Origin: Protopterus annectens
Taxonomy: Eukaryota > Chordata > Ceratodontiformes > Protopteridae
Length of the DNA: 64,000 nucleotides
Assembly: GCF_019279795.1 (NCBI RefSeq)
Contig: NC_056737.1
Span: 1,192,973,515 to 1,193,037,514 of the forward strand
Direction: 5' to 3'
Below are positions 13,560 through 24,009 of the stretch, piece after piece; position 1 is the first letter of the stretch; each line of letters starts with the position of its first letter. The notes beneath the pieces were generated by a model. The model was not told where the DNA came from. It did not search any database and worked only from the letters and a program-made list of their open reading frames with translations. The position numbers were made by a program, and so were the translations under genes.

Positions 13560-14460
13560 TTCTTTCAAGAGTAAACCTTGTATCAGATGAGGAGACATAT
13601 GGGGAGATATCGGGGGCTGTGTATACCTAGTTTATTTTGTACGTATCATAAACAATATTTTTTTTAATGATGCTGCTTCACAGAAAAATGACTGAGTAGG
13701 CAGTAAAACTTGCTGATGGAGCTTGATCTAAACTTTAAAATCTGAACTGTTTTATCTTTTAAATGAAAACAAAAATTGTAAGCCTGGGTAATGGGCAGGA
13801 ATTACTATATGATGAATGTCAGACCTAGCACATATGAGATTAGTGAACAGTTCCTCTCACCAAGGCAGATGGTGCACATACCATGCATGAGGGCTACATG
13901 AGTTGTAATCTGCTGTGAAATAAACAGTATTATTTCTTAAAAAAATGCTCTAGAGAGTACCCAAAGTCAAGGAATACATATAGAGCTGGTTATTATTTTG
14001 TAGGCCTTTTAGAATACTTGTAATGGAGTAAACACATAACCACATTTTAGGTGGTCATTTAGGAAAAGTTAGGATTTACTGATGTGATGACATGAAAAGT
14101 TCAGAACAATTTTCTGCAGCTTGTCCAGAATGTTAAAGGATAGATCCAATTCAGAATAATCACCCTTAGATACTGAAGTGGTCCCACTGGACAGAATAGC
14201 AGTGGTGAACTTTTGAAAATGAGTAAGGGTCACCACTATATGTTGGTATTGATTAATTACATATCACATTTTCCTGATGGACCACCTCTATAAACTGCCA
14301 ATACACAGTCCTTCACAAAATAATTAGTATTAAGTAAGAAAATGCCAAAAAAAATTTTCTGAGCAAAGCACCCATTTCACCCCATTTGTGCACTTAGCCA
14401 CTTTTCTGTAAAGTGAAACACCTAAGAACATCTGCATTCCAGCAAAAAACAGATGGGCTA
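13560..14460. other. No gene or recognised repeat
   Basis: AT-rich stretch between the LINE and the Penelope structure. No motif, no array and no long frame. Confidence 0.5.
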
Positions 14461-14577
14461 GTTGAGAACAATATTTTATTTGACATTTGTTTACTAGGAA
14501 AGTCCTGAACCACAGAACTCCATCAGACAAATGGCATCAAATACAATACATATTTTTATACTCTAATTAATTTAAAA

Positions 14578-14578
<1 letters not shown>

Positions 14579-14652
<74 letters not shown>

Positions 14653-14677
14653 TGTGTGTGTATGTATGTGTGTGTGC
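14579..14677. repeat. (TG)n microsatellite, left PLE arm
   Basis: About 50 TG dinucleotides with a few interruptions. Mirrored by (CA)n at 16,284-16,336 in the right arm. Confidence 0.95.
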
Positions 14678-14824
14678 GTAGTTCTAGTTACGACCCCTTA
14701 TAGAAATATTCCTATAAATATAAAAAACATTAATGCAGATACTATCAACACATAACCTAATAGCAGCCACCAAAAATTATGTATATATATGAATGATGTA
14801 TATATATATGAATCCAATGTACTC

Positions 14825-14828
<4 letters not shown>

Positions 14829-14887
<59 letters not shown>

Positions 14888-15026
14888 TTAAAACCTAAAA
14901 TAATAATTTATTAGTATACATTAAAATAATAAATATGATAAATGCTCTAAATATATAATAAATATAGATATAAAATGTGTAATATATAAAAGGCATACAT
15001 TAGCAAATCTATAACAAAATCAGCTC

Positions 15027-15115
<89 letters not shown>

Positions 15116-15889
15116 TATATTCACAACTATGTGACAGTACTTTTATTAGTTTATATAGGTTTGAATCATGTAAAGTATTATCTCATTAAGGCCCTAATTC
15201 TTAAAAAGGAGCTAATGGCAATACTTTCATTCAAACCAGGCCAACTAGTGGCATAAAAAAATAATTGCCAGTACAGTTCCTTTCTTTCCAGAAGTAATGA
15301 CCATGCACCCCCTCTAATATCTGTGCATACACAATCCAACACAAAAAACTTAAAGGAGTGTCCCTTATTCTCTGTCACATGTTTGCTTAGGGCATTCATA
15401 TCTTTCTTTTTACGGATTTCATATAAATGTTCATAAATATGATTTTTTACTTTTCTGTCCGTCTTTCCTATATAATAACAGCAGCATGAATCACATATTG
15501 CACAATGCACTACTCTTTCTGAATTACAATGAAATTTCTCTTTGATCATAAAATTCCTCTTATTAATTTGGAACATATTACCTTCCTTAATATACTTGCA
15601 AAAATGGCACATGACACATTTACTCATATAACCACTCTTTTTCCTTTAAGTTTTTTTGTGTTGGATTGTGTATGCACTGATATTAGAGGTGGTGCATGGT
15701 CATTACTTCTGGAAAGAAGGGAACTGTATTAGCAACTTTTTTTTGATGCCACTAGTTGGCCTGGTTTGAATGAAAGTATTGCCATTAGCTCCCTTTTAAG
15801 AATTAGGGCCTTAATGAGATAACACTTTACATGATTCATAGCTATATAAACAAATAGAAGTACTGTCACATAGTTGTGAATATATATAT

Positions 15890-15944
<55 letters not shown>

Positions 15945-16075
15945 ATGATTTTGTTATAGACTTGCTAATGTATGCCTTTTATATATTACACATTTTATAT
16001 CTATATTTATTCTATATTTAGAGTATTTATCATATTTATTATTTTAATGTATAATAATAAATTATTTTAGGTTTT

Positions 16076-16131
<56 letters not shown>

Positions 16132-16135
16132 TATG
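14829..16135. repeat. Four (AT)n arrays in the inverted PLE arms
   Basis: Arrays at about 14,829-14,883, 15,031-15,118, 15,885-15,941 and 16,080-16,135. They sit at mirrored places in the two arms, so they were present before the inverted dimer formed and have since changed length independently. Confidence 0.9.
15178..15627 (-). pseudogene. Penelope-like GIY-YIG endonuclease domain
   Basis: A 149 aa frame. Residues about 3-10 give a CXXCXXC-type cysteine cluster (CVMCHFC). Residues about 42-68 give CAICDSCCCYYIGKTDR and then NHIYEHL, the core of the GIY-YIG fold that PLEs use to nick target DNA. The tail (KELYWQLFFYATSWPGLNES) resembles the usual end of the PLE protein. No RT is present upstream, so this is a 5'-truncated copy. 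The right arm repeats the last third at about 15,652-15,800 on the plus strand. Confidence 0.8.
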
Positions 16136-16281
16136 CATATGAGTACATTGGATTCATATATATACATCATTCATATATATACATAACTTTTGGTAGCTGC
16201 TATTAGGTTATGTGTTGATAGTATCTGCATTAATGTTTTTTATACTAATATGAATATTTCTTTAAGGGGGCGTAACTAGAA

Positions 16282-16283
<2 letters not shown>

Positions 16284-16336
<53 letters not shown>
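16284..16336. repeat. (CA)n microsatellite, right PLE arm
   Basis: About 26 CA dinucleotides, the mirror of the left-arm (TG)n but roughly half as long. Confidence 0.95.
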
Positions 16337-16337
<1 letters not shown>

Positions 16338-16639
16338 TTTTTAATTAATTAGAGTATAAAAAGAGATATTGTATTTGATGTCATTTGTCTGATGAAGTTT
16401 TGTGGTTCAGGATGAAAGTGCTTACCAGCTTTCTGTTTGTGGAAATACATTTTCTTTTTAAACCAGCGGATTATCGGCTCGTGTTTTTGGTATGAAAGTA
16501 TTACTTTACAACAGGTACGAAAGTATTGGTGAGAAACCTTGGCAGCCTGTTTGTGATGTTTTGAAATAGTTTTTTTTTTTTCTGTGCTTTGGAAGGTACT
16601 AAGGTCAACAGAAACTAGGCTGAAGACCTAGAGGTTTAC

Positions 16640-17106
16640 TGGAGAGAAAAGCACAATACTTCAAGGAATTACCCAGGAGAAAAGCACAATACTTCAAGGA
16701 ATTACCCAGGAGAAAAGCACAATACTTCAAGGAATTACCCGGGAGAAAAGCACAATACATCAAGGAATTACCCGGGAGAAAAGCACAATACATCAAGGAA
16801 TTACCCGGGAGAAAAGCACAATACTTCAAGGAATTACCCAGGAGAAAAGCACAATACTTCAAGGAATTACCCAGGAGAAAAGCACAATACTTCAAGGAAT
16901 TACCCAGGAGAAAAGCACAATACATCAAGGAATTACCCAGGAGAAAAGCACAATACTTCAAGGAATTACCCAGGAGAAAAGCACAATACTTCAAGGAATT
17001 ACCCAGGAGAAAAGCACAATACTTCAAGGAATTACCCAGGAGAAAAGCACAATACTTCAAGGAATTACCCAGGAGAAAAGCACAATACTTCAAGGAATTA
17101 CCCAGC
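16640..17106. repeat. 33 bp minisatellite, 14 copies
   Basis: Unit AGAAAAGCACAATACTTCAA followed by GGAATTACCCAGG. Variants are C/G near the end of the unit and CATCAA for CTTCAA. Because 33 is a multiple of three, the minus strand stays open for 226 codons and reads an 11-residue repeat (LLGNSLKYCAF). I regard that frame as an artefact of the period, since I see no promoter, signal or family match. Confidence 0.95.
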
Positions 17107-17200
17107 TGCAAGCAGTGGTCAGAGAAGGCCCCATGGTCAACATAGGCAAGGATAAAGACGTGGTAATTGACTGGATAGAAAGCAGATTTTAATGAACTAC

Positions 17201-17935
17201 TGTTAGAAAAATGTGTATTTGAATATATGAGAAATGCTAGTTTAAAAGCAAAGTAGTATATAATGCATTTTATTCTATTAATCATATAGCAGTAAGGATT
17301 AATTCATGTTTAAATGTGAAGTAGTTTTGAAACTGCAGTGTGGCTTGAAGCAAAGCTGGTCTTTGACCCTGGCAGAATGCTAGCTTAGCAAGTTTTCATG
17401 TTTATGCTTTTCACAAGTGATTATCTGCTGGGTCAGGAAATTAAATGTGTGAAATAATGAAATTTTCTGCTCTTTCCTGTTGGAATGATTTGGCCTTGTA
17501 TATGTGTTACTGAGATCGCACGCAGCTGTGTGAGAAAGTGTAACAGAGAACAAAGACGTGTATTAAAAGACTGAAGCTGCTATTGTATTCGAACTGATAT
17601 GAAATCTTGAAGAAGTAACTTTACAGAAAGACATTATGTCTGACCAGCTGGATAGCAAGGCCGTATTGTATCTAGACGAAAAGTTTTTTTTTTAAATATA
17701 CAGCATCAACAGATTTATGAATAAAGGACTGTAAGCTAAAATGTTGTAGATGCCCTGTGACATATCACGTCAGTAAGGTGGGCATAGCTTAAATGTTAAA
17801 CCTATATAAAATTGTGTGCTTCCTGTTTTATGTCAGACAAAATTCTGTACTTGTACGTTTTTTGCCTCCTGGTGTACACTAGTAAACTTTTGAATCTGAA
17901 CCTCCTGTGTATTGAATTCTTAATTTTATTTAACA
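17201..17935 (+). repeat. 5' LTR
   Basis: TG...CA termini, 735 bp. A TATA box (CTATATAAAA) lies at about 17,802-17,811; a U3 AATAAA lies upstream at about 17,723. No AATAAA follows the TATA box; AGTAAA at 17,881 is the only candidate polyadenylation signal, giving a short R-U5. By eye the LTR differs from the 3' copy at about a dozen bases plus one length change in a T run, i.e. about 1.5-2%. Confidence 0.95.
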
Positions 17936-17938
17936 GTT

Positions 17939-17956
17939 TGGTCCTTCGGACCAGAA
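17939..17956 (+). other. Primer binding site
   Basis: TGGTCCTTCGGACCAGAA, 3 bases after the 5' LTR and preceded by TT, as in many gamma-type proviruses. The first 10 bases fit the complement of the 3' end of vertebrate tRNA-Tyr as I recall it; the rest does not fit well. GGTCC-TTC-GGACC inside the site is a perfect 5 bp hairpin. Primer identity is unsettled. Confidence 0.6.
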
Positions 17957-18363
17957 TTCCCTTGGTAAGCTGCAGATCAGAGCGTATTGGTGGTCGAATA
18001 CTGCGCAGGAGAAGTTACCGAAATGGTTTTTCTTGAGTGAAAAGACCTCCGACTGAATTGTCGTGTGTAAAGAGGCTGGCCACTTTCTGATCTGTGGCCG
18101 AAAAGCAGAACTTGGACAGTTCAATACCGGAGGCTCAGGTAGGAAGAAATTGCCTTTTTTCTGTTTTAGATCAGGGACTAGGTTACAGTAAATATTATTG
18201 TCAAGATTTGTTATGCAGATCAGGGACAAAAGGAAGTACTGTATATTTGGTCATAGATCAGGGTAACAGAATAAGGTAGGCAGTTATTCTAGATAAACTG
18301 TGAACAGGAACTGAGAATTTGATATCACATGATAAAAAAGGGTTACGTAACATTTTCTTTGAC
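17957..18363 (+). other. Proviral leader
   Basis: Non-coding stretch between the primer binding site and the gag start, where the packaging signal and major splice donor would lie. CAG|GTAGGA at 18,137 is one donor-like site. In-frame sequence upstream of the chosen gag ATG is open back to an ATG at 18,319, but MGNQ at 18,364 is the expected Gag start. Confidence 0.6.
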
Positions 18364-19794
18364 ATGGGTAATCAGTGCACTAAAACATTGCGAGATCTGC
18401 CCCTAACCGAAGACGCAAAATACATGCAATTACAACGTTCTGATAATGTTAGGTATTATACGAAATGGGTTAGTAAATATGAATTTGATGGTAAACTAGA
18501 TAAAACTTCACTAGTTAAACTCCTTAAACAGCTTAAATCTGATGTGGGAGGTCAGGCAAAAAAGCAACGCCAACTAGGCATTCCTCAAGCACACAGGTGG
18601 ATTGAGGAAGCAAATCGTAGAGAACAGAAACTTAAAAATTCAAAAACATTATTTTTAGACAAAGAGGATAATAACTTGGTAATAGCAACAGCTCCTCCTC
18701 CTCCTCCCTTGCCCCCTCCCTTACCCTTTTCAGGATATGAAGTGAGTGGACAGGCTGGTCTGCCTTCCCGTTATCCTGAAGTTTCAGCAAGACCACAACC
18801 ATTTGTTAGAGATCCTATTGAGACTAGGTCCCGAACACGTAAAACACATAGGGACACAGAATCATACCAAATAGAGAGAAATCTACAGGATGAGAGTGAG
18901 GAATAAATATGCCCACTTATAGAAGTTCCAAATCCTCAGGCAGGACAGGAAGGGCAGGACCCAACACTCTTAGTATATAGACCATGGACACCGGAGGATA
19001 TCCGCAAGGCTACAGAGGGAATCCCCCATCCGAAAGTTAATTTTACGAAATTTTTAGAAGATTTACAAGGCATGAGGTTGAGTTACGACTTGAATGGGGA
19101 GGAAGTAGAAAAAGTAGTAAGACAAATTATAGGTCCAGATTGGCACATGATTTGTGGCACCTGGAATCCTCGTAATGCAGAGCTTAGACCACTCCCACAT
19201 AGTGACGCAGAGTTAGACAACAGAGTGAAAGGTCTGACAGACCGAATCTCTGAGAAATGGAAACCCAGAGCAGACTGGACTTGCATTAACCAATGCATAC
19301 AACAGGAAAATGAGACAATAGATGGATATTATGCTAGATTATTAGAATGTTTTAATAATCAAAGCGGTATGTCGGTTCCTGAGAACCAAACAAATGATTC
19401 CCCGTATGAACAACAATTAAAAAATGCATTTTTGAAAGGTTGCATCGCATCTATTAGTAGTTTCATTACGAAGCATATGATAGACCATCGAACAGGGAGG
19501 CTACAAGCCTTACTCGAATATGCTAGACATGCTGAAAGACATTTTAATAGTAAAAAGAAAAAGAAGGCGCAAGTCTTCACTGCTGAAGATGGAGCTGAAG
19601 TATTTGTATTACAGTCAGGTAAAAAGGGCAAGAAAAATACCCAGGGAAACAAACAGTCTGATAAACGATCAGAAGATTTTGAAAAGAGGAAAAAGAGAGG
19701 TGAATGCTTCAAGTGCGGGAAAAAGGGACATCTAGCAAGGGATTGTAAGCAAAACAAAAAGGTAATTACAGAAGATAAGGGAGATGAGAACTGA
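18364..19794 (+). pseudogene. gag: Gag polyprotein, one internal stop
   Basis: Structural polyprotein. The start at 18,364 is chosen because it gives MGNQ, an N-myristoylation-type N-terminus. A proline-rich stretch (APPPPPLPPPLP) lies at about residues 111-122, in the region between matrix and capsid. The capsid begins around YRPWTPEDIRKATEG (about 18,975). The nucleocapsid has a single CCHC knuckle, CFKCGKKGHLARDC, at about 19,705-19,746, with basic flanks. A TAA at 18,904-18,906 breaks the frame between the proline-rich part and capsid; the same frame then continues open to a TGA at 19,792-19,794. Expected length for an intact gamma Gag is 450-550 aa, and this frame is 476 codons. Confidence 0.92.
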
Positions 19795-19797
19795 CTA
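19792..19797 (+). promoter_or_regulatory. Gag-Pol stop codon in leaky UGA-CUA context
   Basis: Gag ends in TGA immediately followed by CTA, and the same frame continues into protease. Gamma- and epsilonretroviruses make Gag-Pol by reading through one stop in this position. UGA followed by CUA is a known efficient readthrough context in alphaviruses and in some vertebrate mRNAs. The downstream pseudoknot used by MLV was not tested. Confidence 0.6.
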
Positions 19798-20814
19798 TAT
19801 GATAGTGAGGATACATCATGTGAAAGTCAGAAATCATCAGGAAAAGTTAATAAACAAAAAACAAATGTAAATGTGATAGAGGGAGTTGAGGAAGTGCAAG
19901 TAGATATGGAGGATAGAGAAAGTGAAATTTTGGACTTAGCATTATTGAGCTTAGAGCTCTACTTAGCAGATACAAAACCAGAAGTTACACTTCTGGTGGA
20001 GGGAAGGGAAGTCAAATTCCTGTGTGACTCAGGAGCGTCACGGACTTTGATACACCCCTCCAAGTTACCAGAACATTCCGAATCACCTGATTATATACTA
20101 GTAAAAGCCGCAAATGGACAGCTATACAGGGAACCACTTTCCCATGATATAGCAATAACTGACCCTGTTTCAGGTATGACCCAGAGAAGTAAAATTGTTG
20201 TTTCTGCAAAGTGTCCAGTAAACCTATTGGTCAGGGACCTTATGCAGATATTTGGCATAGCAGTAGTTCCAACTGTACAAAGTATGGAGGCACAGAGACA
20301 AATGGATACCTTTGTAGTGCGATCGGAGGGTGAAACTTTTTACTGGTACAGCCAGGACCTAGTCACGACTGGTCCAGGGGCAGTAACCGAGGAACTGATG
20401 AATGTAGCCATCAGTAAAAACCCCTCCCTCGACACTGATCAACAGCATTTGTTACACTGTACTCTATACTACTGTACTATACCAGGACCTGATAGAGATT
20501 ATGAGCAAGAATTGTTTAGAAATTGTGCAACTAGATTGGTTTTGTGTACTTTGTACTGGGATACTGAGGGGAACAGTGTAGTTAGCTGTTCATTACCTCA
20601 AGAATTCCTTGCATTGCATAGATCAAATCAGTTACCACATGTCAGCTTGACAAAGAACAAAAGTGTCAAATGGGCAGATTTAGGAGAAAAAGTAACAAGA
20701 TGGGAAAAACAGACTGATTTAGAACTGTCAGAACAAGGGATACAAAAACAAAAACTGAATTGGTTGACACAGACACATCCAGCTGTACACTTGCAATCTA
20801 GCGAGGACAGCTGA
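19795..20814 (+). pseudogene. pro: Retroviral protease region of pol
   Basis: Continues in the gag frame. The aspartic protease active site is LCDSGASRTLIHPSKL at about 20,020-20,067, and the C-terminal block PVNLLVRDLMQIFGI at about 20,218-20,262 is the equivalent of the family's LLGRDLL. About 180 codons of linker to RT follow. The frame ends in TGA at 20,812-20,814 and again in TAA at 20,938-20,940, both in frame with RT, so they are later damage rather than gene ends. Confidence 0.9.
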
Positions 20815-20970
20815 TTAGCATTTTTATTAGAAGAAGAAGAAAAGGCCTTATGTGAAATTCCAACAACTCTTTGGTCAACAGGCAAGTCAAATGTAGGACT
20901 TATTCGAACAGCAGGACCAGTTACAATAAACCCAAAGTAAGCTTTTAGACCACAGAAAAGACAATACCCT

Positions 20971-21981
20971 TTGAGAAAGGATGCAGAAATAGGAATTAAG
21001 CCTATAATAGCAGCATTACTCAAAGAAGGAGTACTGGTAGAATCTCCTGATTCACCATGTAATACACCCCTATTTCCTGTTAAAAAAGCAAACGGGGAAT
21101 GGCGGATGGTACAAGATTTACAAGCTGTGAATAATGCAGTAATACCTAGAGCACCTACGGTGCCAGACCCACATACTTTGCTAAACGATTTAGAACTGCA
21201 ACAGAAGTATTTCTCTGTGGTAGATATTAGCAATGCCTTCTTTTCAATACCTATACATCCTGATAGTCAATATTGGTTTGCATTTACATTTCAGGGTAAA
21301 AGGTATACGTATACTCGACTACCACAGGGATATTGTGAGAGCCCAACAATATTTGCACAAGAAATGGCTAGCAACCTGGCAGTGTTTACCCCACCGGGAG
21401 GTAGTCAAATTCTACTTTACGTAGATGGCATCTTGCTAGCAGCCCCCACCCAGCAACAGTGCAGGGAGGATACTGTAGCATTATTGAAATTTTTAGCAAC
21501 ACAAGGACACAAAGTAAACAAAAGTAAGTTACAACTTTGGAGAAAACAAGTTAGATACCTAGGATATGTAATATCCAATGAAGGTAGAATACTAGATGAG
21601 GAAAGAAAAACAGCAATCTTGCAAGCACCCAAACCAACAACCAAGAAATAAATGATGTCTTTCTTAGGTACAACTAATTTTTGTCGGAGCTGGATACCAA
21701 ATTATGCTTTGGAATCTGCTCCACTGACTGACTTGATATATAAGACACCAATGGCAGCACAAGATATTTTACAATGGACAACCGAAGCAGAAACGGCTTT
21801 CTGCAGGTTGAAGCAGTTGATAGCTTCTTCATTAGTTTTAGGACTTCCAAATTATCACAAATGTTTTTTTCAGACCGTAGATTGTAAGCAAGGATATATG
21901 ACGTCAGTATTGACGCAACAACATGGGGACAAGCAACGCCCCATAGCCTACTATTCATCACAGTTAGACCAAGTGGCGTGA
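20971..21981 (+). pseudogene. pol: Retroviral reverse transcriptase region of pol
   Basis: RNA-directed DNA polymerase, same frame as gag-pro. Seen in order: SPCNTPLFPVKKANGEWRMV (fingers), VVDISNAFFSIPIH (motif A), YTRLPQGYCESPTIFAQEM (motif B), LLYVDGILLA (motif C, 21,412-21,441) and VRYLGYVIS. Motif C reads YVDG instead of YVDD: the second catalytic aspartate codon is GGC at 21,427-21,429, expected to abolish polymerase activity. In-frame stops at 21,649-21,651 and 21,979-21,981 break the connection domain. Confidence 0.92.
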
Positions 21982-21984
21982 TCT

Positions 21985-22803
21985 TTGCCTCACTGTGTAC
22001 AAGCGGTAGTTGCAGCTGCAATGGCAGTACAGGCTTCAGCCTCAGTGGTGTTATTCCACCCTCTCACATTGAGAGTGCCTCATGCAGTTGCAATAATTTT
22101 ACTGCAAGAGAAAGTGGCATACCTTTCTCCTGCTAGACATCTTTCATGTATGACTATACTGCTGAGCCAACCTCATATGACAATTGAACGATGTACGACA
22201 TTGAATCCATCAACATTACTTCCAACTCCTGCGGAGGGCACACCACACAGCTGCCTGCAGGAAATTGAACAGTTAGCTTTACCTAGACAAGATCTCACAG
22301 ATATGCCCTTGGATAATGCCGAGGTGACATATTACATGGACGGCTCATGCAGAAGGGGGGGATGGTACAGTTAGTAAATCGAATATTCCAAACATATGGA
22401 TACATAAACTACACAAAACAATTTTGTGCAGCTTGTCATACAGGGAAGAATCTGGTGGGGTATGCAGTAGTTACAGACACTGAAATTCTAGAAGCCCAAT
22501 CCTTACCACATAACTTATCTGCACAAGCAGCAGAATTGATAGCTTTGACGAGGGCATGTACTTTAGCAAAAAACAAGTGTGTGAACATATATACTGATAG
22601 TCAGTATGCTTTTTCTACAGTACATGTATTTGCACAACAATGGAAAACCTATTAATCGTGCACAATTTATTTTGGAGTTATTAGAATCTATTCAGTTACC
22701 TACCAAAGTTGCTATTTGTAAATGTGTAGCTCATACAAAACAACAGGATAAGATTTTGAAAGGCAATGCACGAGCTGATGCAGCTGCAAAGCAAGCAGCC
22801 TGA
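21985..22803 (+). pseudogene. pol: Retroviral RNase H region, interrupted by an 85 bp copy of integrase
   Basis: Begins in frame 1; the RNase H start YYMDGSC is at 22,331-22,351. At 22,357-22,441 an 85 bp segment identical to 23,036-23,120 (integrase zinc-finger region) intervenes, with a stop at 22,372. RNase H resumes in another frame with AELIALTRACTLAKNK and VNIYTDSQYAF (about 22,530-22,612), then shifts again near 22,650 and ends with CVAHTKQQD and GNARADAAAKQAA (to 22,803). Catalytic D, E and D positions can be recognised, but they are split over two frames. Confidence 0.88.
22357..22441 (+). repeat. 85 bp ectopic copy of the integrase HHCC segment (with 23,036-23,120)
   Basis: From GGGGGATGGTACAG to GCTTGTCATAC the two segments are identical over 85 bases, in the same orientation, 679 bp apart. 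The downstream one belongs in integrase (its HHCC finger continues on both sides), so the upstream one is the copy. Confidence 0.95.
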
Positions 22804-24008
22804 CTCAGAAACTTTACTTTTAAATGAGGAATTACAACCCTCTGAGATTTTAGATTTAGTCATGTTAAAAACAATGCAGACGCTTACTACAAAAGCAGAA
22901 AAACAAAAATGGGTAAGACGAGGTGCAATTCTTGAGAATGGACTGTACATTTCCAAAGAAAGAAAACCGATATTGCCGTCTAATTTATTTAGATATGCAG
23001 CTTTGCTGAGCCATGGGCAGTGCCATGTCCCAACAGGGGGATGGTACAGTTAGTAAATCGAATATTCCAAACATATGGATACATAAACTACACAAAACAA
23101 TTTTGTGCAGCTTGTCATACTTGTAACAAGCATCATGCACAAGGGGCATTTAAAACCAAGCAAGGAAGTTTTCCTATACCACCATACCCGTTCCATACTA
23201 TTTGTATGGATTTCATAGAATTGAATAAATGTGAAGGGAAAAAGTTTTGTTTAGTTATTGTAGACATGTTTTCCAAATGGGTAGAAGCTTTTCCAACCAA
23301 AAACCCGGATGCAGCAACAGTGGCGAAAGCCCTGATAAAAGAAGTAATCCCTAGATTTGGCATTCCGGAAAGGATTTATAGTGACAATGGCACACATTTT
23401 GTAAACCAGACAATCCACCAGCTTGGGAGATTTTTTGGTATCTCCTTAAAGAACCATTGTGCTTACCATCCACAGTCAGCAGGACTGGTGTTAAGTACAA
23501 TGGTACCCTCAAAGGTAAGCTTAGGAAACTAGTTGAGGAGACCCAAAAGAATTGGATATGCTGTCTGCCTTTAGTACTGCTGAGTATGAAAATGGTTCCA
23601 AATGTAAAGGGTTTGACTCCCTTTGAAATGGTTTTTGGGAGAGCATATTATGTACCTCAGTGGAAAGCTCTCATGCCTGCAGAGCAAGAGGCTGACAGTT
23701 CATTAGCTAGTTATATGAGGAAACTGTTAACAAATAAATCTGTTTTGCAGTTTAACTCTTTTTCAGATAAGGAACAGACCAGACCGGTGGAAGCAGAATT
23801 GGCCCCAGGGTCGTGGGTTTGGATGAAAGTGACGAAAAGGAAGAATTGGGCGAGTCCAAAGTGGGAGGGACCATACCAGGTTCTGTTGGCAATGCCTACT
23901 GCAGTTAGAGTGGCCGAGAGGACGTCCTGGGTTCATTTGATGCATTGTAAACCAGTAAAGAACTTTCAACTTGATAAAAACTTTGTGACTGATACACAAC
24001 CAGACTGA
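22804..24008 (+). pseudogene. pol: Retroviral integrase region of pol
   Basis: Inserts viral DNA into the genome. The HHCC finger lies over about 23,000-23,130, ending FCAACHTCNKH, with a frame change in the G run at 23,036. The catalytic core shows ICMDFIEL (first D, about 23,205-23,228) and IYSDNGTHFV (second D, about 23,376-23,405). The third position (E) falls at a frameshift near 23,485-23,500 after CAYHPQSAG and is lost. The C-terminal domain is open in a further frame to TGA at 24,006-24,008 and includes SWVWMKVTKRKNW and KWEGPYQVLL, the SH3-like DNA-binding part. Confidence 0.9.
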
Positions 24009-24009
24009 G

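Larger units (their letters stand above)
9906..13560 (+). mobile_element. L1/Tx1-type LINE remnant
   Basis: In order on the plus strand: an APE endonuclease start (9906-10244), a decayed endonuclease end (about 10,330-10,720), a 163 bp tandem array (10,789-11,320), RT motifs (11,445-11,922), thumb region (about 12,000-12,500) and a C-terminal domain (12,777-13,200). The wording, including QETHLTPQEREKL and LYADN, is that of the L1/Tx1 group rather than CR1 or RTE. The part between the endonuclease and RT motif A is missing or replaced by the array. The 3' end is vague, near 13.56 kb. Confidence 0.8.
14465..16445. mobile_element. Head-to-head inverted Penelope-like element 3' ends
   Basis: The left arm (about 14,465-15,354) and right arm (about 15,646-16,445) are reverse complements over their whole length: the GAACTGTA/TACAGTTC segment, the three AT arrays, TG on the left against CA on the right, and the terminal TCTGATG...TGGTTCAGGA block. 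The spacer 15,355-15,645 belongs to the longer left copy, which reads on the minus strand and encodes a GIY-YIG endonuclease. The right copy reads on the plus strand and starts later, at FVLDCVCTDIRGG. Two 3' ends therefore point outward from a shared 5' junction near 15,646, a common PLE insertion form. Confidence 0.85.

Noticed and set aside
17196-17200. Claim that the provirus lies inside the RTE on both sides
   Set aside because: RTE text is readable only to the right of the provirus. The 95 bp to the left, after the 33 bp array, are not clearly RTE.
16605-17285. 226 aa minus-strand frame of 11-residue repeats
   Set aside because: The period is 33 bp, so the frame stays open by arithmetic. 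No start context, signal or family match.
19359-19757. 132 aa minus-strand frame within gag
   Set aside because: Antisense shadow of gag; no independent features.
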